A stretch of 54,578 bases of DNA from Alphaproteobacteria bacterium (GCA_022826665.1 JAJDUK010000027.1:1-54578), one strand, 5' to 3'; positions 18,701 to 27,213 are shown, counted from the stretch's first letter. Numbers and translations: made by a program. Notes: a model not told the origin generated them from the letters alone.

Positions 18701-19219
18701 TCAGTCGTGCCGATGGTGGTGCCGCCAGTGGGACTCCAGTTCCGCCGCGAGTTCCTGGCGCTGAGCAGGGGTCAGGACCTCGGCCGCGTCGGCGAGCGCC
18801 GCGAGCAGGCGCTGGCTGGCGCGGTCGGCCGTCGCGAGCTTGTTCTGGCGCAACGCTTCGAGCGCCTCGCGGTCGACGGTCTCCTGGGTGAGCGCCTCGA
18901 CCAGCGCCTGCCGGCCCTCGCGCTTGAAGTCGCGGAACTCCTCCATGTCGGCCAGAGCGGCGGTCGTGATCGCACGCACCTGCTCGCGCTGCTCGTCGGT
19001 GGCGTCGACCTCGTCGAGCATGCCGTCGATCTTCCACTCGACGAAGCGCTCGATCTTGTCGCCGTCCCACGACTTGCCGGAATAGGCCACCGCGCTCCAG
19101 GTCATGCCGCCGACGACCATGACGAGGGCGCCGGCAATGCTCATCAGGATCCAGCGCGGGCGCGCCTTGCGGCGGGTGGTGCGGTCGGGGGTGTTTTCCG
19201 TCTTGTCGTCGTCGGTCAT
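18701..19219 (-). CDS. Spy/CpxP-like periplasmic heavy-metal/stress protein
   Basis: 172-aa protein with a cytoplasmic basic stub, one membrane anchor or uncleaved signal (about 24-48, ILMSIAGALVMVVGGMTWSAVAY) and an all-helical periplasmic domain. The helical domain resembles the LTxxQ family: ATDEQREQVRAI near residue 78 and LTPAQRQEL near 150. The protein ends in a His-rich tail HWRHHHRHD that could bind metal. In CpxP-like proteins this domain senses misfolded protein or metal and inhibits a sensor kinase. It lies upstream of, and on the same strand as, the acylase / GH3 / two-component run. Confidence 0.8.
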   Translation of the reverse strand: MTDDDKTENTPDRTTRRKARPRWILMSIAGALVMVVGGMTWSAVAYSGKSWDGDKIERFVEWKIDGMLDEVDATDEQREQVRAITTAALADMEEFRDFKREGRQALVEALTQETVDREALEALRQNKLATADRASQRLLAALADAAEVLTPAQRQELAAELESHWRHHHRHD

Positions 19220-19349
19220 GTCTTCGCTTCTCTCTTGCTATGGGGTGTCGGACATGACTCAAGATGGGGATGGGCGGTTTCCTGCCGGTTTCCGGCAGGT
19301 AAAGAATTGTAAAGGCCGGCCGCGCGCCAATCAGCCGCCGACGTACCGC

Positions 19350-19811
19350 CTACTGGACGCTTCGGCGTCGCCCGAGCCAGCGTCCGACTTTTCGGCAATA
19401 GGCGTCGTAGCGCTCGCCGAACTGCCGGCGCATCGCGCGCTCCTCGTAGGCGATGTACCAGTAGCGAACGATGAGCGCGTAGGCCGCGGCCAGGATGACC
19501 CCCGCCAGCGTCGCGGTGATCAGCGCGGCTCCGAGGCCCGCCAGAACCATGCCCACGTACATCGGGTTCCGGCTGATGGCGTAGGGCCCGTCGGTGACGA
19601 GCACGCCGGGCTCCTTGAAGGTATGGAAGTTGGTTCGTGCCCGTCGAAACCGCAGCATCGCGGGCCCCGCGATGCAGACGCCGAGAACCACGATCGCCGC
19701 GCCCGCCCAGAGGAGACCGGGCGGGTCGAACCGGATCAAGGGCAGCAACGTGTCGGCCCCGACCATCAAGCCGACCAGGATGCAGAGCAGTATCGGTGGG
19801 ATGATTCGCAT
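19350..19811 (-). CDS. Isoprenylcysteine carboxyl methyltransferase (ICMT) family membrane protein
   Basis: 153-aa membrane protein with about four transmembrane segments (about 5-22, 32-50, 82-100, 102-118). The conserved ICMT/PEMT C-terminal SAM site is visible: VTDGPYAISRNPMYVGM, then EERAMRRQFGERYDAYCRKVGRWL. Bacterial members are SAM-dependent methyltransferases of mostly unknown substrate, since bacteria lack prenylated CaaX proteins. The start ATG is at 19811. It is followed on the same strand, after 130 bases, by the Spy-like gene, so shared transcription is possible but unproven. Confidence 0.85.
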   Translation of the reverse strand: MRIIPPILLCILVGLMVGADTLLPLIRFDPPGLLWAGAAIVVLGVCIAGPAMLRFRRARTNFHTFKEPGVLVTDGPYAISRNPMYVGMVLAGLGAALITATLAGVILAAAYALIVRYWYIAYEERAMRRQFGERYDAYCRKVGRWLGRRRSVQ

Positions 19812-19982
19812 GACTTACCCTCAGAATAGCGGCACTTGGCGGTTGCCGTAGATCGGATTCTTTGGGCAGGGGCAGGGACCGGGTGGATCAGGGGCGACCG
19901 CGGTCTCTGGACGGGTGGCGGGCGGCCGTGGCATAAGCGGCGGCGTCGGGCTGAAACGGATGCGGGAGCACCGGCGGGAACG

Positions 19983-20366
19983 ATGGCGACGATCGGCACA
20001 CGGCTCTACACCAAGCTCTGCGGCGCGCTGGTGGGCGAGGACGACGCCGGCAATCGCTACTACCGCGAGCGGTGGGGACGGTCGGGGCCTGGCGAGCGCG
20101 AGCGGCGCTGGGTCGTCTACGAGGGCGAGGTAGAGGCGTCGCGGGTGCCGCCGGAGTGGCACCGCTGGCTCCACCACAGCACCGACGAGCCGCCGACGGA
20201 GGCGCCGCTTCGCGCGCAGCCCTGGGAGAAGCCGCACCAGCCGAACCTCACCGGCACCGCCGCCGCCTACCGGCCGCCGGGTCATATCCTGGGCCGGGGC
20301 AGGCGCGACCGCGCGACCGGGGACTACGAGCCCTGGCAGCCCGACGAGGGGCCGGCCAACGGCTGA
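19983..20366 (+). CDS. NDUFA12-family complex I accessory protein
   Basis: 127-aa homologue of the NADH:ubiquinone oxidoreductase 17.2 kDa subunit (NDUFA12/B17.2), a supernumerary complex I subunit shared by alphaproteobacteria and mitochondria. Diagnostic segments are VGEDDAGNRYYRE, RRWVVYEGEVEASRVPPEWHRWLHH and the Pro-rich C-terminal PWEKPHQPNLTGT. It would bind the peripheral arm at the membrane. The nuo operon is not nearby. The ATG at 19983 is preferred over the open frame starting at 19836 because it matches the family N-terminus. Confidence 0.92.
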   Translation: MATIGTRLYTKLCGALVGEDDAGNRYYRERWGRSGPGERERRWVVYEGEVEASRVPPEWHRWLHHSTDEPPTEAPLRAQPWEKPHQPNLTGTAAAYRPPGHILGRGRRDRATGDYEPWQPDEGPANG

Positions 20367-20386
20367 GTGCCGGAGGTCCGATAGGA

Positions 20387-20407
20387 GCGCGCCGGGGACT
20401 GGCGCGC
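20387..20407. terminator. Hairpin between convergent genes
   Basis: A 7-bp perfect stem GCGCGCC / GGCGCGC with a 7-base loop lies in the 46-base gap between the NDUFA12-type gene and tyrS, which converge. It probably acts as a two-way terminator. No U-tract is visible on either strand. Confidence 0.5.
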
Positions 20408-20412
20408 GGGGG

Positions 20413-21660
20413 CTAGGCCGGGCGGATCAGGGCGTGGCGCTTCTTGCCGGCGGAGAGCTTGATCCGGCCGTCGTCGCCGATGTCGCCGAGGCCGACGGTG
20501 CGCGTTTCCGACTCGATCACCGCGCCGTTGATGCGCGCGCCGCCGCCCCGGATGAGCCGCCTTGCCGCGCCGCCCGATTCGCAGAGCCCCGCCGTCTGAA
20601 ACAGCGCGATGGCGGGGATGCCAGCTTCGAGCTCGCTCCGCGCGGCGTCGAAGACGGGCAGGTCCGCACCGGCGGCGCCCTCCTCGAAGGTTTGACGCGC
20701 TGTCTCGGCGGCGTTGGCGGCGGCGTCTGCGCCGTGGCAGAGGGCCGTCGCCTGGTTCGCCAGCAGCTTCTTCGATTCGTTCAGCTCGGCGCCTTCGAGC
20801 GCCTCGTGACGCGCGATCTCGTCCAGCGGAAGCTCGGTGAAGAGCCGCATGAAGCGGCCGACGTCCGCGTCGTCGGTGTTGCGCCAGTACTGCCAGTAGT
20901 CGTAGGGCGAAAGCCGCTCGGCATTGAGCCAGACGGCGCCTTGCGCGGTCTTGCCCATCTTCGCGCCGGAGGCCAGCGTGATGAGCGGCGTGGTGAGCCC
21001 GAAAACCTGGCGACCGTCGATGCGGCGCGCGAGCTCCACGCCGTTGACGATGTTGCCCCACTGGTCCGAGCCGCCCATCTGCAGGAGGCAGTCGGCGCGG
21101 CGGGACAGCTCCAGGAAGTCGTAGGCCTGGAGGATCATGTAGTTGAACTCGAGGAAGCTCAGCGGCTGCTCACGGTCGAGCCGCAGGCGCACGCTGTCGA
21201 AGGTCAGCATCCGGTTGATCGAGAAGTGGGCGCCGATGTCGCGCAGCAGGGGGATGTAGCCGAGCCCGTCGAGCCAGTCGGCGTTGTCCACGAGCAGCGC
21301 GTCGGTGGACCCGTCGCCGAAGCTGAGGAAGCGGTCGAACGAGCGGCGGATGCCCTTCTTGTTCGTCACGATGGCGTCTTCGCTGAGCAGCGAGCGCGAT
21401 TCGTCGCGCCCGCTCGGGTCGCCGATCTTGGTGGTTCCGCCGCCGAGAAGCACGATGGGCCGATGCCCGGTGTTTTGGAGCCAGCGCAGCATCATGATCT
21501 GCACCAGGCTGCCCACGTGCAGGCTGTCAGCGGTGCAGTCGAAGCCGATGTAGGCGCTCAGGCGTCCCTGCGCGGCGAGCCCGTCGAGCCCCGTGTCGTC
21601 GGTGCACTGGTGGATGTAGCCGCGCTCCGACAGCACGCGCATGAAATCGGAGGAGAACAC
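20413..21660 (-). CDS. tyrS: Tyrosyl-tRNA synthetase
   Basis: 415-aa class I synthetase that charges tRNA-Tyr. The HIGH motif appears as HVGS ([15 protein letters not shown]) and the KMSKS loop as KMGKT ([15 protein letters not shown]), the usual bacterial TyrRS variant. [15 protein letters not shown] is the tyrosine-binding helix, and a C-terminal S4 RNA-binding domain begins at about residue 345 ([15 protein letters not shown]). Length and ends are normal. The ATG at 21660 is the start; it is divergent from anmK. Confidence 0.97.
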   Translation of the reverse strand: MFSSDFMRVLSERGYIHQCTDDTGLDGLAAQGRLSAYIGFDCTADSLHVGSLVQIMMLRWLQNTGHRPIVLLGGGTTKIGDPSGRDESRSLLSEDAIVTNKKGIRRSFDRFLSFGDGSTDALLVDNADWLDGLGYIPLLRDIGAHFSINRMLTFDSVRLRLDREQPLSFLEFNYMILQAYDFLELSRRADCLLQMGGSDQWGNIVNGVELARRIDGRQVFGLTTPLITLASGAKMGKTAQGAVWLNAERLSPYDYWQYWRNTDDADVGRFMRLFTELPLDEIARHEALEGAELNESKKLLANQATALCHGADAAANAAETARQTFEEGAAGADLPVFDAARSELEAGIPAIALFQTAGLCESGGAARRLIRGGGARINGAVIESETRTVGLGDIGDDGRIKLSAGKKRHALIRPA

Positions 21661-21782
21661 CGTCGCTCGACCCGCTGGCTGCCGTTCCGCCCGGCGGCCC
21701 GCGCGGGGCGCCGAGGCGCGCGGTCATGTATCACACGGCCCGCGCGCGGACAACGCGGCGCCCGGCCTGCCGCAAGGCACCG

Positions 21783-22880
21783 ATGAGCGGCGCCTTGCCG
21801 GATGGGCCCGTCTGGGCCCTCGGCCTGATGAGCGGTACCTCGCTCGACGGCGTCGATGCGGCGCTGATCGAGACCGATGGCGTCACTGTCTCGGGCTTCG
21901 GACCGTGGCGCACCGCGCCCTATCCCGCCGCGCTGCGCGCGCAACTCCGGGCGGTGATCGAGGGGCGTGGCGCGCGGGAGGACACGGAGCGCGCGCTCAA
22001 CGCGTTCCATGCGGATGTTGCCGAGGCGTTGCTGGCCGAAGCCGGTGTGGCCAGGCAGGAGGTCGCTGTCGCGGGCTTCCCCGGCCATACGGTCCGTCAC
22101 GAGCCCGAGGCCGGGCTGACCGACCAGATCGGCGACGGCGCGGCGCTCGCCCGCCGGCTCGGGATCGACGTGGTGAACGATTTTCGCAGCAACGACGTCG
22201 CCGCAGGCGGGCAGGGGGCGCCGCTCGTGCCGCTCTTCCATGCGGCGCTCGCCCGGCGCAGCGGGCTCGCCGCGCCGCTTGCCGTGCTCAATCTCGGCGG
22301 CGTCGCCAACGTCACCTGGATCGGCGGGCCTGCCGACGTGGACCTGCTGGCCTTCGACACAGGGCCGGGCTGCGCACTGATCGACGACTGGGTGCTCGGC
22401 ACGACCGGGGCCGCCCTCGACCATTACGGCAGGCTCGCGCGCTCGGGCACGGTCGACTCCAGCGCTCTGGATGCCCTGCTGGCGCACCCCTACTTCGACG
22501 CGCGGCCGCCCAAGTCGTTGGATCGCAACCAATTCGACCCGACGCCCGTCAGCGGCCTGTCGGCGGGCGATGGCGCCGCGACCCTGGTCGCCTTCACGGC
22601 GGAAGCTGTGCGCCGCGCGCTCGCCCACGTGCCGGCGGCGCCTCTGCGCTGGCTGGTGACCGGCGGCGGGCGACACAATCCGACGCTCATGGCGGCGCTC
22701 GGCGAGCGTCTGGGCGCACCCTGCGAGCCGATAGAGGCGGTCGGCTGGCAGGGCGACGCGCTGGAGGCGCAGGCCTTCGGCTATCTCGCCGTGCGCAGCC
22801 GTCGCAGCCTGCCGCTCAGCCTGCCGCGCACCACGGGCGTTCCCCACCCGGTGAGCGGCGGGGTCTTCCATCCGGCGTAA
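21783..22880 (+). CDS. anmK: Anhydro-N-acetylmuramic acid kinase
   Basis: 365-aa sugar kinase of the ASKHA fold. It phosphorylates and opens 1,6-anhydro-MurNAc in peptidoglycan recycling. The start motif GLMSGTSLDGVDAALIETDG is the family hallmark. VLNLGGVANVTWI, the catalytic-region FDTGPGCALIDDW and VTGGGRHNPTLM (nucleotide site) follow. The ATG at 21783 has AAGG upstream; an in-frame ATG at 21726 would add a basic leader that the family lacks. The gene diverges from tyrS and ends six bases from the convergent hydrolase gene. Confidence 0.95.
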   Translation: MSGALPDGPVWALGLMSGTSLDGVDAALIETDGVTVSGFGPWRTAPYPAALRAQLRAVIEGRGAREDTERALNAFHADVAEALLAEAGVARQEVAVAGFPGHTVRHEPEAGLTDQIGDGAALARRLGIDVVNDFRSNDVAAGGQGAPLVPLFHAALARRSGLAAPLAVLNLGGVANVTWIGGPADVDLLAFDTGPGCALIDDWVLGTTGAALDHYGRLARSGTVDSSALDALLAHPYFDARPPKSLDRNQFDPTPVSGLSAGDGAATLVAFTAEAVRRALAHVPAAPLRWLVTGGGRHNPTLMAALGERLGAPCEPIEAVGWQGDALEAQAFGYLAVRSRRSLPLSLPRTTGVPHPVSGGVFHPA

Positions 22881-22886
22881 GGGGAG

Positions 22887-23525
22887 TCAGTCGACGCGGC
22901 GGGCGACGTAGCGCTCGACGATCTCGGCCATGGTGTCGAGCTCGCGTTCGTAAAAGTGGCCGGCGCCCTCGATCACTTCGTAGTCGATTTCGATCTGGCG
23001 CTGGCTCTGCAGCTTCGTCGCAAGCTCCGCCACTTCGGGCTCGGGCACCAGGTCGTCGGCGCCGCCGTGGACGATCAGGCCCGACGAAGGGCACGGCGCG
23101 AGGAAGGTGAAGTCGAACTTGTTGGCCGGCGGGGAGACCGCGACGAAGCCTTCGATCTCCGGCCGGCGCATGAGCAGCTGCATGGCGATCCAGGCGCCGA
23201 AGGAGAATCCGGCGATCCAGCAGCGGTCGGCGCCCGAATTCTGTATCTGCAGCCAGTCGAGCACCGAGGCCGCGTCGCTCAGTTCGCCCTGCCCGTGGTC
23301 GTACTGGCCCTGGGAGCGGCCGACGCCGCGAAAGTTGAACCGAATGACCGAGAACGACTGCCGGAGGAAGGCGTGGTAGAGCGCGTGGACGATCTTGTTG
23401 TTCATCGTGCCACCGTGCTGCGGGTGCGGGTGCAGCATGAGCGCGATGGGTGCACGAGGGTCCTCGGCCTGCTGGTAGCGCGCCTGCAGGCGACCCTCTG
23501 GCCCGTTGATCATCACTTCCGGCAT
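22887..23525 (-). CDS. Alpha/beta hydrolase
   Basis: 212-aa cytoplasmic alpha/beta hydrolase of the small KANL3/Tex30-like 'dienelactone-like' group common in Proteobacteria. Features are LMLHPHPQHGGTMNNKIV (oxyanion region with HPHPQ), FNFRGVGRSQG, nucleophile elbow GFSFGAW with Ser, VHGGADDLVP with the acid, and a late His in GAGHFYERE. No signal peptide. It diverges from cysE. Substrate unknown. Confidence 0.88.
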   Translation of the reverse strand: MPEVMINGPEGRLQARYQQAEDPRAPIALMLHPHPQHGGTMNNKIVHALYHAFLRQSFSVIRFNFRGVGRSQGQYDHGQGELSDAASVLDWLQIQNSGADRCWIAGFSFGAWIAMQLLMRRPEIEGFVAVSPPANKFDFTFLAPCPSSGLIVHGGADDLVPEPEVAELATKLQSQRQIEIDYEVIEGAGHFYERELDTMAEIVERYVARRVD

Positions 23526-23632
23526 GGGCGACTCATGGGCTCCGAACGCTGCTGAACAGGATCACGGTGCGACAGGTGCCGGCTACGCATGGCGGCCACG
23601 CCTCCCCGCCCAGCATGGCGCAGCGGAGATAC

Positions 23633-23661
23633 TTGACCCCTAGAGTCGGGAACTCTATATC
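23633..23661 (+). promoter_or_regulatory. Candidate cysE-operon promoter
   Basis: -35 TTGACC (23633-23638), a 17-base spacer, and -10 TATATC (23656-23661). A second perfect TATAAT lies at 23678-23683 but has no good -35. The GAC-N7-GTC element (23635-23647) and the inverted repeat at 23641-23657 overlap this promoter, so it should be regulated. Confidence 0.55.
23641..23657 (+). promoter_or_regulatory. Inverted repeat in cysE promoter, possible Rrf2/IscR-like operator
   Basis: TAGAGT-CGGGA-ACTCTA is a perfect 6-bp inverted repeat with a 5-base spacer. It sits between the -35 and -10 elements and ends within the -10. The operon encodes an Rrf2/IscR-like regulator (24503-24988), the obvious candidate to bind it. 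The binding is inferred. Confidence 0.45.
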
Positions 23662-23680
23662 CCGTCCGTCACACGGGTAT

Positions 23681-23713
23681 AATGGCCGGCGGCGGCGCCC
23701 CGCGCCGGCCATT
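23681..23713 (+). other. Strong hairpin in the cysE leader
   Basis: An 11-bp perfect inverted repeat (AATGGCCGGCG / CGCCGGCCATT) with an 11-base loop lies about 20 bases before the cysE ATG and overlaps the end of the TATAAT at 23678. It could influence cysE translation or mRNA stability. No riboswitch class is recognised. Confidence 0.5.
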
Positions 23714-23733
23714 GATATACGGACGGCTGCGCC

Positions 23734-24480
23734 ATGTTCAAGCGTATTTGGGAAGATATCGGCTGTGTGTTCGGCCGCGACCCGGCGGTCCGCTCCAGGA
23801 TCGAGGTGTTTTTCTGTTATCCAGGGTTCCACGCGCTGCTGTTCTATCACGTGTCGCACTGGCTCTGGCAAAGCGGCTTCCGCCTGCTCGGCCGCTTCGT
23901 GTCCCACGTGGGCCGGATTGTCACGGGCATCGAGATCCATCCCGGCGCCCAGATCGGCCGCCGCCTCTTCATCGACCACGGCATGGGCGTGGTCATCGGC
24001 GAGACCTCGGTGATCGGCGACGACGTGACGCTCTACCACCAGGTGACACTCGGCGGGGTCACCTGGTCGCCGGGCAAGCGGCATCCGACCGTGGGCGACG
24101 GCGTGGTGGTGGGGGCGGGCGCCCAGGTGCTGGGCCCGATCACGGTCGGACGCGATGCGCGCATCGGCGCCAACGCCGTGGTGCTCAAGGACGTGCCGCC
24201 CGGCGCCACCATGGTGGGCATCCCCGCGCGCGCTGCTGGGCCCACGGCGGCGAAGCAGGAGGCATCGCAGTTCGATGCCTACGGTACGCCGTCCCCCGAT
24301 ATCGCCGACCCGACCACCCGCGCCGTCGATCGGCTGCTGGACGAGGTCCGCACGCTCAGGGATCGCGTGGAGGAACTGGAGCAGGCCGCCGCCAAGCCGG
24401 AGGCCGCGCCGCCGTCCGACAGCGAAGCCGAAGCCGAAGAGGCCGCGACGCCGCTGGGCCGCCGCGCCGCGGGCGGCTAG
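23734..24480 (+). CDS. cysE: Serine O-acetyltransferase
   Basis: 248-aa enzyme that makes O-acetylserine, the direct precursor of cysteine. It is the short-N-terminus type (about EpsC/Bacillus length). A helical region (1-65) is followed by the left-handed beta-helix with hexapeptide repeats: [37 protein letters not shown] spans catalytic His/Asp. Acceptor loop is [13 protein letters not shown]. After about residue 175 there is an unusual Ala/Glu-rich, partly coiled-coil tail ([17 protein letters not shown]) in place of the usual short C-terminus. It heads the Rrf2 / desulfurase / ferredoxin genes. Confidence 0.93.
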   Translation: MFKRIWEDIGCVFGRDPAVRSRIEVFFCYPGFHALLFYHVSHWLWQSGFRLLGRFVSHVGRIVTGIEIHPGAQIGRRLFIDHGMGVVIGETSVIGDDVTLYHQVTLGGVTWSPGKRHPTVGDGVVVGAGAQVLGPITVGRDARIGANAVVLKDVPPGATMVGIPARAAGPTAAKQEASQFDAYGTPSPDIADPTTRAVDRLLDEVRTLRDRVEELEQAAAKPEAAPPSDSEAEAEEAATPLGRRAAGG

Positions 24481-24502
24481 ACGCAGCGCGAGGAGGCGGG
24501 GC

Positions 24503-24988
24503 GTGAAGCTCGGCACCAAGGGCCGCTACGCGGTGATGGCGATGGTGGAACTGGCGATGCGCTCCGGCGGCGCGAGCGAGGCCAAGCCCGTGACGCTCGC
24601 CGAGATCGCGGCGCGGCAGGAGATCTCCCAATCCTACCTGGAGCAGCTTTTCGGCCGCCTGCGCCGCGCGGGCCTGGTGCGGAGCGCACGCGGGCCGGGC
24701 GGGGGCTACCGGCTGGCGCGGCCTGCGGCGCAGCTCCGCATCGTGGATATCGTCGTCGCGGTGGACGAGAACCTGCGCGCGACGCGCTGCCCGCCGAACA
24801 CGGGGCAGGGCTGCATGAAAGACGCGAAGCGCTGCGTCACCCACGATCTGTGGGACGAGCTTGGCCTCCACATCCACGGCTTTCTCAGCGCCGTCTCGCT
24901 CGAAGACGTGTGCGCGCGCCGGGTGCTCGGCATGAGCGACCGGCTCTCGGGCGGCGGGCGCGGGCTCGTGGAGCAGGCGGCGGAATGA
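24503..24988 (+). CDS. Rrf2-family regulator, IscR-like
   Basis: 161-aa winged-helix repressor. The DNA-binding domain starts MKLGTKGRYAVMAMVELAM and has ISQSYLEQLFGRLRRAGLV as recognition region and GPGGGYRLARP as wing. Three cysteines and a His (C96, C104, C111, H114; spacing x7 and x6) match the [2Fe-2S] ligand set of IscR, though IscR spacing is x5 and x5. It should sense Fe-S status and control the cysE operon. Start GTG at 24503 with GAGGAGG upstream. Its stop overlaps the desulfurase ATG (ATGA). Confidence 0.88.
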   Translation: MKLGTKGRYAVMAMVELAMRSGGASEAKPVTLAEIAARQEISQSYLEQLFGRLRRAGLVRSARGPGGGYRLARPAAQLRIVDIVVAVDENLRATRCPPNTGQGCMKDAKRCVTHDLWDELGLHIHGFLSAVSLEDVCARRVLGMSDRLSGGGRGLVEQAAE

Positions 24989-26139
24989 GCGATTCGGGCC
25001 CGATCTACCTCGACTACAACGCCACGGCGCCAATCAAGCCGCAGGTGGTGGAGGCGGTGGCCGAGGCGATGACGCTGGCGGGCAATCCCTCGTCGGTGCA
25101 TGGCTTCGGCCGCGACGTGCGCAAGCGCATCGAGGACGCGCGCGAGCAGATCGCTGCGCTGGTCGACTGCACCCCGGCGGAGCTGGTCTTCACCGCAGGC
25201 GGCACCGAGGCCAACAACACCGCGCTGCGCGGCGCCGGCCGGCGGGCGCTCATCGTCAGCGCCATCGAGCATCCGGCGATCCTGCGCACGGCGGAGGCGG
25301 TGGCGGACAAGCTCATAGTCCTCCCGGTGAATGGCGACGGCGTGCTGGACATGGCGGCGCTCGATGCGGCGCTGGCGGCGCACGGACCGGAGGCGCTGGT
25401 CTCGGTGATGCTCGCGAACAACGAGACCGGGGTGATTCAACCGGTGGCCGAGATCGCGTCGCGGGCCAAGGTGGCGGGCGCGCTGGTGCATTGCGATGCG
25501 GTGCAGGCGCCGGGCCGGATTCCGGTCTCCTTCGCCGCGCTCGGCGTGGACATGATGAGCATTGCCGCGCACAAGTTCGCCGGCCCCAAGGGGATCGGCG
25601 CGTTGATCGTGCGCTCAGGCCTGGATGTTTCGCCTCTCATCACCGGCGGCGGGCAGGAACGGGGCCTGCGCGGCGGCACCGAGAATGCCGCCGGCATCGT
25701 CGGCTTCGGCGCGGCGGCGGCTCTTGCGCGGGACGACCTCGCACGGGCAGGCGAGATCGCGGCGCTCCGCGACCGGCTGGAGGCGCGGCTGCGCGAGACC
25801 GAGCCCGATGTCGTCATCTTCAGCGAAGGGGCCGCGCGCCTGCCCAACACCAGCTGCCTCACCATGCCGGGCGTGCAGAGCGAAACGCAGGTCATGGGCC
25901 TCGATCTCGCGGGCGTCGCGGTGAGCGCTGGCTCTGCCTGCTCCTCCGGCAAGGTGGAACCCAGTCATGTGCTGCGCGCGCTCGGTGCGCCCGATGGCAT
26001 CGGCGGTTGCGCCATCCGGGTCAGCCTGGGCTGGGCCACCACCGAGGACGAGGTCGAGCGCTTCCTGGGTGCCTGGCGGGCGCTCTACGCGGGCCTCACC
26101 AACCGCTGGAAGGCCGGCGTCTCGGCCGCTGCAGGATAG
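24985..26139 (+). CDS. Cysteine desulfurase (IscS/NifS family)
   Basis: 384-aa PLP enzyme that removes sulfur from cysteine for Fe-S cluster and tRNA thiolation. N-terminal IYLDYNATAP, PLP-Lys197 in AAHKFAGPKG, His96 in SAIEHPAI, and the mobile-loop active Cys319 in SAGSACSSGKVEPSHVL are all present. The long Cys loop marks it as group I (IscS/NifS) rather than SufS. It overlaps the regulator gene by four bases. No iscU or iscA follows; a ferredoxin does. Confidence 0.93.
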   Translation: MSDSGPIYLDYNATAPIKPQVVEAVAEAMTLAGNPSSVHGFGRDVRKRIEDAREQIAALVDCTPAELVFTAGGTEANNTALRGAGRRALIVSAIEHPAILRTAEAVADKLIVLPVNGDGVLDMAALDAALAAHGPEALVSVMLANNETGVIQPVAEIASRAKVAGALVHCDAVQAPGRIPVSFAALGVDMMSIAAHKFAGPKGIGALIVRSGLDVSPLITGGGQERGLRGGTENAAGIVGFGAAAALARDDLARAGEIAALRDRLEARLRETEPDVVIFSEGAARLPNTSCLTMPGVQSETQVMGLDLAGVAVSAGSACSSGKVEPSHVLRALGAPDGIGGCAIRVSLGWATTEDEVERFLGAWRALYAGLTNRWKAGVSAAAG

Positions 26140-26162
26140 GCGCAGCCCGACCCGTGCCCTCC

Positions 26163-26480
26163 ATGACCTTCATCGACCCCAATGGCACCCGCCACGAGGT
26201 CGAGGCGCCCATCGGCGACTCCGTGCTGGATATCGCCTTCCGCCACGGCATCGACATCGAGGGCGCGTGCGAGGGCGCGATGGCGTGCTCCACCTGCCAC
26301 GTCATCGTCGATGCCGCCTGGTACGGCAGGCTGGAGGAGAAGTGCGAGGACGAGGAGGACATGCTGGACCTCGCGCTGGGCCTCACACGCACGTCGCGCC
26401 TCGGCTGCCAGATCGTCATCACCGAGACGCTGGACGGGCTGGTGGTGACCCTGCCGGCAGAAACCAGCAACATGATGTGA
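26163..26480 (+). CDS. fdx: ISC-type [2Fe-2S] ferredoxin
   Basis: 105-aa adrenodoxin-like ferredoxin with cluster ligands C36-x5-C42-x2-C45 (CEGAMACSTC) and C82 (LGCQI). An acidic CEDEEDMLDLA segment would dock with partner proteins, and a C-terminal LPAETSNM is typical of bacterial Fdx. It supplies electrons for Fe-S assembly by the desulfurase encoded 23 bases upstream. The ATG at 26163 is preferred; a GTG nine bases earlier is also possible. A bulged hairpin lies just after the stop (26479-26501). Confidence 0.92.
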   Translation: MTFIDPNGTRHEVEAPIGDSVLDIAFRHGIDIEGACEGAMACSTCHVIVDAAWYGRLEEKCEDEEDMLDLALGLTRTSRLGCQIVITETLDGLVVTLPAETSNMM

Positions 26481-26529
26481 TGGGGTGCCCGGCGCACCAT
26501 CCCACGCGGGCCAGGCGGGACGCAAGACG

Positions 26530-27213
26530 ATGACGGAGGTAGAGGCGGGCTTCTTCGCGGGGCTGCGCGAGGCCGCCGGGGACGACTGGCGGGCGTATGT
26601 CGAGCATCCCTTCGTGCAGGGCCTCGGCGATGGCACTCTGCCGGAGGCCGCGTTCCGCCACTATCTGGTGCAGGACTACCTGTTCCTGATCCAGTTCGCC
26701 CGCGCCTACGGGCTCGCCGCCTACAAGGCGGACACGCTGGCCGAGATCCGCGCGGCGTCCGACGGCCTCAAGGCGCTGGTCGAGGTGGAGATGGACCTGC
26801 ACCGGGCCTACTGCGCCGACTGGGGAATCGTGGAGACAGACCTCGAAGCGGTCGAGGCCGATGGCGCGACCCTTGCCTACACGGCCTATGTGCTGGAGCG
26901 CGGGCTGGCGGGCGACCTGCTCGACCTGCGGGTGGCGCTCGCGCCTTGCGTCATCGGCTACGGCGAGATCGGGGCTCGCCTAGCGAGCGAGCCTGGGGCG
27001 CGCGGCGCGGGCAATCCCTACGGCCCCTGGATCGAGATGTATGCCGGCGACGAGTACCAGGCGTTCATGTGTGCCGAGATCGAGGCGCTGGGCGTGCTCG
27101 CTGGGCGGCGCGGCGGCGCCGCACGCTTCGCGCGGCTTGCCGAGACCTTCCGCACCGCGACACGGCTGGAGGCCGCGTTCTGGCAGGCCGGCCTCGACGC
27201 GACCGGGGCCTGA
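26530..27213 (+). CDS. tenA: TenA-family protein (aminopyrimidine aminohydrolase-like)
   Basis: 227-aa helical TenA/THI-4 family protein. TenA salvages the thiamine pyrimidine by hydrolysing aminopyrimidines. N-terminal HPFVQGLGDGTLPEAAFRHYLVQDYLFL is strongly conserved; the candidate active Cys lies in ALAPCVIGYGEIG and the acidic residues in YAGDEYQ. No TPP riboswitch is visible upstream. It lies 49 bases after the ferredoxin gene, same strand, perhaps in the same transcript. ATG at 26530. Confidence 0.9.
   Translation: MTEVEAGFFAGLREAAGDDWRAYVEHPFVQGLGDGTLPEAAFRHYLVQDYLFLIQFARAYGLAAYKADTLAEIRAASDGLKALVEVEMDLHRAYCADWGIVETDLEAVEADGATLAYTAYVLERGLAGDLLDLRVALAPCVIGYGEIGARLASEPGARGAGNPYGPWIEMYAGDEYQAFMCAEIEALGVLAGRRGGAARFARLAETFRTATRLEAAFWQAGLDATGA

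Noticed and set aside
26481-26529. TPP riboswitch before tenA
   Set aside because: The gap is 49 bases, too short, with only a bulged hairpin and no CTGAGA core.
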